A DNA stretch of 64,000 nucleotides, taken from Sphingomonas paeninsulae (lineage in GTDB: Bacteria; Pseudomonadota; Alphaproteobacteria; Sphingomonadales; Sphingomonadaceae). The stretch is from the NCBI RefSeq assembly GCF_003660165.1, contig NZ_CP032829.1, positions 2,741,001-2,805,000 of the forward strand, written 5' to 3'. The notes under the pieces were generated by a model. The model saw only the letters and a list, made by a program, of their open reading frames with translations. It had not been told where the DNA came from and made no database searches. Positions 59,023 to 64,000 of the stretch are shown piece after piece (the stretch's first letter is position 1; every line of letters starts with the position of its first letter). The translations under genes were made by a program, and so were the position numbers.

Positions 59023-59145
59023 ACGCGCCTCACCCAAATAATGCCGCATCATCATCCGGCAGAAAGTGCACGTCACCTCGGTATCGATATCGGTATGCCG
59101 GTTGCCACCCCCGCACAGTGCTTTGCCGTTCGCTGTCTTGTGCAT
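58993..59145 (-). CDS. Small zinc-finger-like phage protein
   Basis: 50 residues (HKTANGKALCGGGNRHTDIDTEVTCTFCRMMMRH). One Cys and a C-T-F-C pair suggest zinc binding. Leftward, downstream of the cytosine methyltransferase. The frame is open upstream, so the start may be earlier. Confidence 0.6.
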   Translation of the reverse strand: MHKTANGKALCGGGNRHTDIDTEVTCTFCRMMMRHYLGEARLTLHAPNPK

Positions 59146-59210
59146 GTTCGCGTTGTGTTCTGGTTTAGTGATTCGGGCAAGGGGTGGGCATGGCTGCTAT
59201 CATTGATGCC

Positions 59211-59930
59211 TCACCCCATCATCTCCAACTCAAACGGCTCAGGATCAATAAACCGGCACCACTGATCAGCCATCGCGTCGGCTATGCCCTGATAGGTCCG
59301 GCTGCGATCACGGGCGCGATTCGGACCGGGTGGCGCACGATGGCACGCGCTCCATGCCTTGTGCTCATCAGTGCCAGCTTTGGGCGGCGTCAGCATGTTC
59401 GTCGGCACCAGCGGCGGCAGATTGATCGTCTCGAACCCGGTGAACTTGAAAAACGGCTCACCAAAGAAATACGGATGCACGAACTGCGTCTTGCCGCGCC
59501 CCGTCAATCGGATCGCATGGCCGTGCATAACCGGGTTCTCGATAGCCTTGTGACGAATCGGCGCTTCACGGCACGTCCTGTAAAATGCGGCCGCTGTTTC
59601 GACCTCGGCCCAGCGCGGTTCGTATCGGCCATTCTCTTTCAGCCCGTCGATATACAGATGCTTCGCGCCTGAATTGCACAGCACGGTGCAGGGCGGGTGC
59701 ATGACACCAAGGAACGCCCAGCCAAGGCCCAGCAAGTCGCGCAGGTCGCATTGCAGGTGCTTGTTGCTCCTGTCGGCTGCGGGGAGCTTATCGCAGGACC
59801 AGGTATCGATACCGCGCGCGGCGAATGCTCGGCGGACGACACCTGATTCCTCGCACCCGATCAGCGCGGACCGGGATAGGTCTAGGCTGGCGAGGGTGGT
59901 GGTGAGGGGGGTCAAACGCGCAAAACCCAT
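59211..59930 (-). CDS. Phage DNA cytosine methyltransferase-like protein
   Basis: 239 residues. ALIGCEESGVVRRAFAARGIDTWSCD acts as the SAM-binding start, then DLLGLGWAFLGVMHPPCTVLCNSGA contains a P-P-C catalytic motif like cytosine-5 enzymes, and the C terminus has RARDRSRTYQGIADAMADQW. It is next to attR and oriented leftwards. It could protect phage DNA from restriction. Confidence 0.8.
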   Translation of the reverse strand: MGFARLTPLTTTLASLDLSRSALIGCEESGVVRRAFAARGIDTWSCDKLPAADRSNKHLQCDLRDLLGLGWAFLGVMHPPCTVLCNSGAKHLYIDGLKENGRYEPRWAEVETAAAFYRTCREAPIRHKAIENPVMHGHAIRLTGRGKTQFVHPYFFGEPFFKFTGFETINLPPLVPTNMLTPPKAGTDEHKAWSACHRAPPGPNRARDRSRTYQGIADAMADQWCRFIDPEPFELEMMG

Positions 59931-60010
59931 GAGAACACGCCGCGAACAGGTTGTGCCACCCCTTGTGTCACCACGAACCGATGCCTACCGCGTGATTTGC
60001 GCGTTCCGCA

Positions 60011-60039
60011 TTGACGTGTAACCCGCAGAAACCTAGGAA
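60011..60039 (+). promoter_or_regulatory. Phage-borne promoter for the rebuilt tRNA-Arg
   Basis: TTGACG (60011-60016), 17 bp, TAGGAA (60034-60039). The -35 begins 39 bp before the tRNA, exactly as at the host copy (14877 to 14916), although the intervening bases differ. Confidence 0.6.
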
Positions 60040-60049
60040 AAACGCGGTC

Positions 60050-60088
60050 GCCCCGATAGCTCAGCTGGACAGAGCAACGGTTTCCTAA
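60050..60088 (+). repeat. attR: 39-bp core
   Basis: Identical to 14916-14954. This copy is followed by the host 3' half of the tRNA. Confidence 0.93.
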
Positions 60089-60126
60089 ACCGCAGGTCGG
60101 GAGTTCGAGTCTCTCTCGGGGCACCA
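60050..60126 (+). tRNA. tRNA-Arg (anticodon CCT)
   Basis: 77 bases with CCA encoded. Acceptor stem GCCCCGA/TCGGGGC, D arm GCTC-agctggaca-GAGC, anticodon loop TTCCTAA (CCT) with one A-C mismatch at the stem base, T arm with GTTCGAGTC. It reads AGG codons. The first 39 bases come from the phage-side copy. Confidence 0.95.
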
Positions 60127-60133
60127 GAATGCT

Positions 60134-60155
60134 GTTTGTCGGTAGCTAGACAAAC
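60134..60155 (+). terminator. Possible hairpin after tRNA-Arg
   Basis: GTTTGTC-ggtagcta-GACAAAC, a perfect 7-bp stem eight bases after the tRNA. No T run follows, so it may be a processing signal or an inefficient terminator. Confidence 0.4.
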
Positions 60156-60372
60156 CGCAGAAAACCGTGGGTTATTGCCTTAATCGGTTGTGATTGTTCG
60201 TCTCCTGTCTCGACGATCGTTCAGTTCTTAGCAACAGTGTCCTATTCGTGGCGGAATTACCCGTTTAGGCCTGCCTTGCAAGGAGCGTAAGCTGTAAGTT
60301 TCGCAGCGATCGTTGCGCGATCAAAGCAAGACTTCGATCAGGCTTGAGGTGCAGATAAGCGGGAAGTGGACG

Positions 60373-61185
60373 ATGCTTACCGAATCGTGTCGATCATTGC
60401 TGGGCCTAACCTTGGCAGCAATCATGGTGGGATGCGCGGCGGCACCGATTTCGCTCCCACCACCACCGGTCCATGCTAACGGTCAGGTCTTGTGGCATAT
60501 TGTGAGCGAGCACTGCATTCCCGATCAACGCGATCGAGGAAATCCAGCGCCTTGCGCCAAGGTGTCGGTCGCCGATGGCATCCAAGCTGGCTATGTGGTG
60601 CTCAAAGATCGCGTGGGCAAAAGCCAGTATCTCGTGATGCCGACAATTATGATCACCGGCATTGAGGATCCTCAGTTATTAACCCCTGGCGCTCCTGACT
60701 ATTTTACGCCTGCTTGGTCCGCGCGAAAATTCGTGGCCAAGCGATTGGGAACGGCGCTCGCCCGTGAAGATGTCAGCATTGCGATCAACTCTCTATACGG
60801 TCGCACCCAGGATCTGCTGCACCTGCACGTCGATTGTTTGCGAACCGATGTTCGCGACGCGCTACGCTTGGCCGCGCCAACGATCGGACATCACTGGGTA
60901 CGCCATGCATTGATCTTGAACGGTTACCACTACCGCGCCGTGCGCGTCGATGGTGACGACGCTGTTGCCGCCAATCCGTTCCGCCTCCTGTCCAAGGGAC
61001 TGCATGTTCGACAGAGTGACATGGGGGCGTGGACGCTCGTACTGGCTGGCATGGACTATCCCGATGGCCCTCCTGGCTTCGTATTGCTCGCCGCACGAGC
61101 CAATCCTGCGGCAGGATATAAAGGTTCTGGTGAAGACCTGCAGGACCATGCTTGCACCGGTCGCGATGCACCTGCTCGATATTGA
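60373..61185 (+). CDS. cdh: CDP-diacylglycerol diphosphatase
   Basis: 270 residues. N-terminal signal/lipoprotein-like segment (LLGLTLAAIMVGCAAAP), then the Cdh family body: LWHIVSEHCIPDQRDRGNPAPCAKV, GYVVLKDRVGKSQYLVMPTIMITGIEDPQLL and the catalytic H-x-H (LLHLHVDCLRTDVR). It hydrolyses CDP-diacylglycerol to phosphatidate and CMP at the membrane. ATG 60373 is preferred to an upstream TTG because the signal peptide begins there. Confidence 0.88.
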   Translation: MLTESCRSLLGLTLAAIMVGCAAAPISLPPPPVHANGQVLWHIVSEHCIPDQRDRGNPAPCAKVSVADGIQAGYVVLKDRVGKSQYLVMPTIMITGIEDPQLLTPGAPDYFTPAWSARKFVAKRLGTALAREDVSIAINSLYGRTQDLLHLHVDCLRTDVRDALRLAAPTIGHHWVRHALILNGYHYRAVRVDGDDAVAANPFRLLSKGLHVRQSDMGAWTLVLAGMDYPDGPPGFVLLAARANPAAGYKGSGEDLQDHACTGRDAPARY

Positions 61186-61449
61186 GCTTAACCAGCAACG
61201 TAAGGCAGCCAAGGCGAGCGCGCATTGCTGCGCAAGTTGACGGTTGTTATCGACGCATTGTCGCAAGCGGCGCTGACTGACGGATCGGTTTCAATCCGGT
61301 GGGGCGATTGAGACTGACTGCTGACCGGTCCTCGATGGCGTCTTAAATGCGCTGTCCGGCGCTGCGGCCTTACGGTTGCTCACATTAACCGGTGATAGAT
61401 TGATCCGGCAATCAGGGAAATTTGGTCGCAGCCAATCAAAGGAAGCCTT
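61186..61449. other. Intergenic region without gene
   Basis: 264 bp between convergent cdh and the efflux gene. No coding frame, RNA gene or convincing terminator recognised. Confidence 0.5.
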
Positions 61450-62916
61450 TTATTTTTCTCCTGTGTTAGCGCTTCGACTCTGCCAGTCTCCGCCCATTGC
61501 CTGAAATAAAGCGACGCTGTCGCTAAGGCGGGCCGCGCGCGCTTGTATCAATTGTAGCGAGGCCTGAGCATTGGCGGCACTGGCATTCAGAACCGTCAGA
61601 GTGCCCACGTCACCCAATTCAAGCTGACGCCTTACGAAGTGAAGTGTGCGGCCTGCGGCATCGCTCGCGCGATTTGCCGCATCGAGGGCGTCTCCATCGG
61701 TACGCAGGCCATTAAGTGCATCGGAGACATCGACAAACGCTTGCAGTACCGAAGCGCGATATTGTGCTTTGGCGCCATCGAGCGCGGCTTCAGCAGCTCT
61801 TTGCTGATGGCGCAGCGCTCCTCCATGAAAGAGCGGCTGCGTGATCCCTCCGATAAGGGTCCAGAACGGATTTCCGGTGGCAAACATTTGAGCAAAGTCT
61901 GTGGCGACGCCGCCTGCTGTTGCGCTTAACTGAAATGCGGGCAGACGCGCCGCAATTGCGGTTCCAACGTCAGCACCTGCGCCCCTCATCTGCGCTTCTG
62001 CTGCCTGTACGTCCGGCCTTTGCCTGACCAGGTCCGCGGGGAGCGATACCGGTAGCGACTGCGGCAGGGCCATTGCTGCGAGATCGGGAATTGGAGGTAA
62101 GGGATTACCGGGTGCCACACCTGTCAACGCGGCGATAACGGCGTGCTGATGTGCAAGCGCGCGTTGAAGGGGGGGCAGGGCACCCTCGGCAGATGCCAGA
62201 GCCGTTTCCTGCGTCGCAACGTCGGAGGCTCCAACCGATCCAAGCTGCTGGCGTCGTCGCATCAGCGTGAGTAACTCTGCATTCGACGCTATGCTTTGCG
62301 TTACCGCCATCACCTGCGCCTTGAGCGATCCGGTTTGAATGACTGCCAGCACGACGTTCGCAATCACCGTGGTTCGCGCCGCCTCGAAGTGGTTGCGTTG
62401 GACTTCCGCTGCGGCGCGGGCCGATGCGACTTTGCTTTTCACGCCGCCAAAAACGTCAAGCGCATAGCCGACGGTAACTTGCGTCGTATGGAGCGTGTAT
62501 AGCGTCTGATTGGGATCGAATAGCGGTGTCGCGAGCGCGTTGGACACGCGGGCACGCTGCGCCTGATAGCTCAGATCCAGCGTGGGTAGTTTCGCACCAT
62601 TGGCAGCGCGGCCCAGTTCCGCCGCTTGCCGAAGCGCCGCATCGGCCGTCTGGATATCGTTGTTATGTCTGAGCGCCAGTTCCACCAGAGCATTTAGTTC
62701 TGTGTTTCCGAAAGCGTTCCACCAGTCCTTCGCAACCGGGGAACCAGCGACGATCGTTTGGGACGGCCCGCTGACTGGCGTAATTGGCGCAGTCGAAGCA
62801 ACAGCATTGACTGAAGGCGGCAGCGATAAATCGGTTTGCGGGTGAACCGGACCTAAAGCGCATCCCGAAACCGAACTGAGAATACACATTGTCAGGGCGA
62901 TACGACGGACGATCAT
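61450..62916 (-). CDS. Efflux transporter outer-membrane channel (NodT/OprM family)
   Basis: 488 residues. Lipoprotein signal with SGCALGP (lipid Cys about residue 19). The two outer-membrane-factor repeats are visible: PVAKDWWNAFGNTELNALVELALRHNNDI...; LPADLVRQRPDVQAAEAQMRGAGADVG, and the C-terminal RQLELGDVGTLTVLNA. It forms the TolC-like exit duct for the RND pump encoded just upstream, overlapping its stop by ATGA. Confidence 0.93.
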   Translation of the reverse strand: MIVRRIALTMCILSSVSGCALGPVHPQTDLSLPPSVNAVASTAPITPVSGPSQTIVAGSPVAKDWWNAFGNTELNALVELALRHNNDIQTADAALRQAAELGRAANGAKLPTLDLSYQAQRARVSNALATPLFDPNQTLYTLHTTQVTVGYALDVFGGVKSKVASARAAAEVQRNHFEAARTTVIANVVLAVIQTGSLKAQVMAVTQSIASNAELLTLMRRRQQLGSVGASDVATQETALASAEGALPPLQRALAHQHAVIAALTGVAPGNPLPPIPDLAAMALPQSLPVSLPADLVRQRPDVQAAEAQMRGAGADVGTAIAARLPAFQLSATAGGVATDFAQMFATGNPFWTLIGGITQPLFHGGALRHQQRAAEAALDGAKAQYRASVLQAFVDVSDALNGLRTDGDALDAANRASDAAGRTLHFVRRQLELGDVGTLTVLNASAANAQASLQLIQARAARLSDSVALFQAMGGDWQSRSANTGEK

Positions 62917-64000
62917 GCCACCGACCCCTCATCATGGTGATGTCCCACATCCCGTCCGTGTGCGCCCCGATCCTCACGATTTACGTGTCGCGAAAAGCGA
63001 TCGATCAGCACTGGAAGGACAAGCAGGATCAAAATAGGAGCCAATGCCATGCCGCCAACGACGACGAGTGCGAGCGGCTTTTGAACCTGGCTACCAATTC
63101 CGCTGGAAAGCGCAGCGGGCAAAAGGCCGATCGCCGCTGCGAGACAAGTCATGACAACGGGGCGCATCGAATTGGTGACCATGATCGACAACGCACGGCT
63201 GCGCTCATGCCCCTCATCCACCGCTTGGTTGAAACTGGTGACCATCAGGATGCCGTCCATCACCGCGATACCGAATAATGCGACGAACCCGATTGCTGCT
63301 GAAATGCTGAACGCGGTGCCGGTTAGTACCAGTGCGAGCACCCCACCGATGATAGCCATCGGAATTGCGCTGAACGCCAGCATCGTATCCCGAACGGAAC
63401 CGAAATTGGCATAGAGCAGCCCAAGAATAAGAATGAGGCTGATGGGGACGACAATTTCGAGGCGGTGGATTGCTCCGTTCAGGTTATCCAACTCGCCTGC
63501 CCATTCTATATGATAACCAGACGGAAATTTGACCGTATCGGCAATGCGTTTCTGCGCTTCACTCACCGCGCCACCAAGGTCGCGATCACGAACACTGAAC
63601 TTGATCGGGATATAGCGTTCTTGATGTTCGCGATAAATAAAGGACGCGCCCGAGGTCAGGTGAACCGTCGCCACTTCCGAAAGGGGAACCTGGATCAATC
63701 CCCCGTTCGGTCCTGGAGCGCCGATGGTAATCTTGCGGATAGATTCGACACCGTCACGCTGTTCGGGCCGTAGTCGCACGACGATCGGGAAATGCCGATC
63801 GGTCTTTTGTTCATAAAGATCGCCAGGCGATTGCCCACCGATTGCGGCGGCAACCGTTGTATTGATGTCATCGGGTGTCAGCCCATATCGCGATGCCCGC
63901 GCGCGATCGATGTCGATCTGGACCGTCGGTTGACCAAGCGACTGAAACACGCCGAGGTCGGCAATACCGTTAACGAGCGCCATTTGGGTTTTGACCTGAC
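62913..64000 (-). CDS. Heavy-metal efflux RND pump, CusA/CzcA family (5' part outside window)
   Basis: The C-terminal 362 residues. The porter domain part (SRYGLTPDDINTTVAAAIGGQSPGDLYEQKTDRHFPIVVRLRPEQR) is of CusA/CzcA type. The TM helices follow (ISLILILGLLYANFGSVRDTMLAFSAIPMAIIGGVLAL...), with GIAVMDGILMVTSFNQAVDEG and the final helix ILILLVLPVL. The end is His-rich (GHHHDEG), perhaps a metal sensor. The frame runs off the right edge. Confidence 0.92.
   Translation of the reverse strand, partial: QVKTQMALVNGIADLGVFQSLGQPTVQIDIDRARASRYGLTPDDINTTVAAAIGGQSPGDLYEQKTDRHFPIVVRLRPEQRDGVESIRKITIGAPGPNGGLIQVPLSEVATVHLTSGASFIYREHQERYIPIKFSVRDRDLGGAVSEAQKRIADTVKFPSGYHIEWAGELDNLNGAIHRLEIVVPISLILILGLLYANFGSVRDTMLAFSAIPMAIIGGVLALVLTGTAFSISAAIGFVALFGIAVMDGILMVTSFNQAVDEGHERSRALSIMVTNSMRPVVMTCLAAAIGLLPAALSSGIGSQVQKPLALVVVGGMALAPILILLVLPVLIDRFSRHVNREDRGAHGRDVGHHHDEGSVA

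Larger units (their letters stand above)
14916..60088. mobile_element. Complete temperate siphovirus prophage
   Basis: About 45.1 kb between 39-bp direct repeats. The order is integrase/early-left, immunity, early-right, terminase, head, tail, lysis, fibre: a full lambda-like siphophage layout with a 782-residue tape measure. DUF1073 portal, DUF2213 protease and DUF2184 capsid define the head type. All modules for lysogeny, packaging, assembly and lysis are visible, so it may be inducible once apparent single-base sequence errors are corrected. Confidence 0.95.

Overview
The window is chromosomal DNA of a GC-rich alphaproteobacterium, most likely a sphingomonad (order Sphingomonadales). The evidence is a one-cysteine DksA, YdcH pairs, an RcdA/DUF1465 gene, the aroK-aroB order, Flp pilins and small overlapping housekeeping operons. 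A complete temperate siphophage genome of about 45.1 kb (14916-60088) is integrated in a tRNA-Arg(CCT) gene.

Left host flank (1-14915): dksA, a PilZ protein, two YdcH proteins, RcdA/DUF1465, CvpA, a NifU-like scaffold, a KefB-like antiporter, DUF423, the leftward set aroK-aroB-DUF2256, a frameshifted secreted protein, xerD, accA, two leftward Flp pilins, a Nudix hydrolase, a BioC-like methyltransferase, comF, grxC, a nitrilase-family amidase and DUF1178.

Prophage. The 39-bp core covers the 5' half of the tRNA. A truncated copy lies at the left end. The working tRNA lies at the right end and is rebuilt from a phage-carried 5' half that brings its own promoter. The leftward early operon (14998-23555) holds integrase, a HTH/excisionase-like gene, a DNA methyltransferase, YqaJ exonuclease, RecT and many tiny overlapping genes, and begins with an unusual protein that has 27 Cys-Ser-X triplets. 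A P63C-domain moron stands between 17-bp direct repeats. The immunity region (26057-27059) has a LexA-like CI facing a Cro-like protein, with ACGTACGT-type operators at both early promoters. The rightward early region (27056-32565) holds small regulators, a GapR-like protein, DUF1064, two HNH nucleases and a replication HTH protein. The late region has terS, terL, a portal fused to an Acb1-like 2H phosphoesterase domain, MuF, a protease with a nested scaffold, cement, major capsid, connectors, tail tube, tail chaperones with an A9 slippery run, tape measure, tip proteins, a GH19 lysis cassette, fibre genes and a cytosine methyltransferase. It is interrupted by two HNH-type genes that share the same leader and by a leftward moron block with HicAB.

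Right host flank (60127-64000): a CDP-diacylglycerol diphosphatase, then a leftward NodT-type outer-membrane channel and a CusA-type RND pump that runs off the window.

Two cross-cutting observations. First, a 13-bp motif (CCAGCGTCGGTAA) occurs five times in the late region, usually 33-59 bp before a gene start. Second, at least eight genes are broken by single-base deletions, mostly in short G or C runs. This looks like systematic sequence error and not decay. No stretch longer than 300 bases lacks a supported feature.
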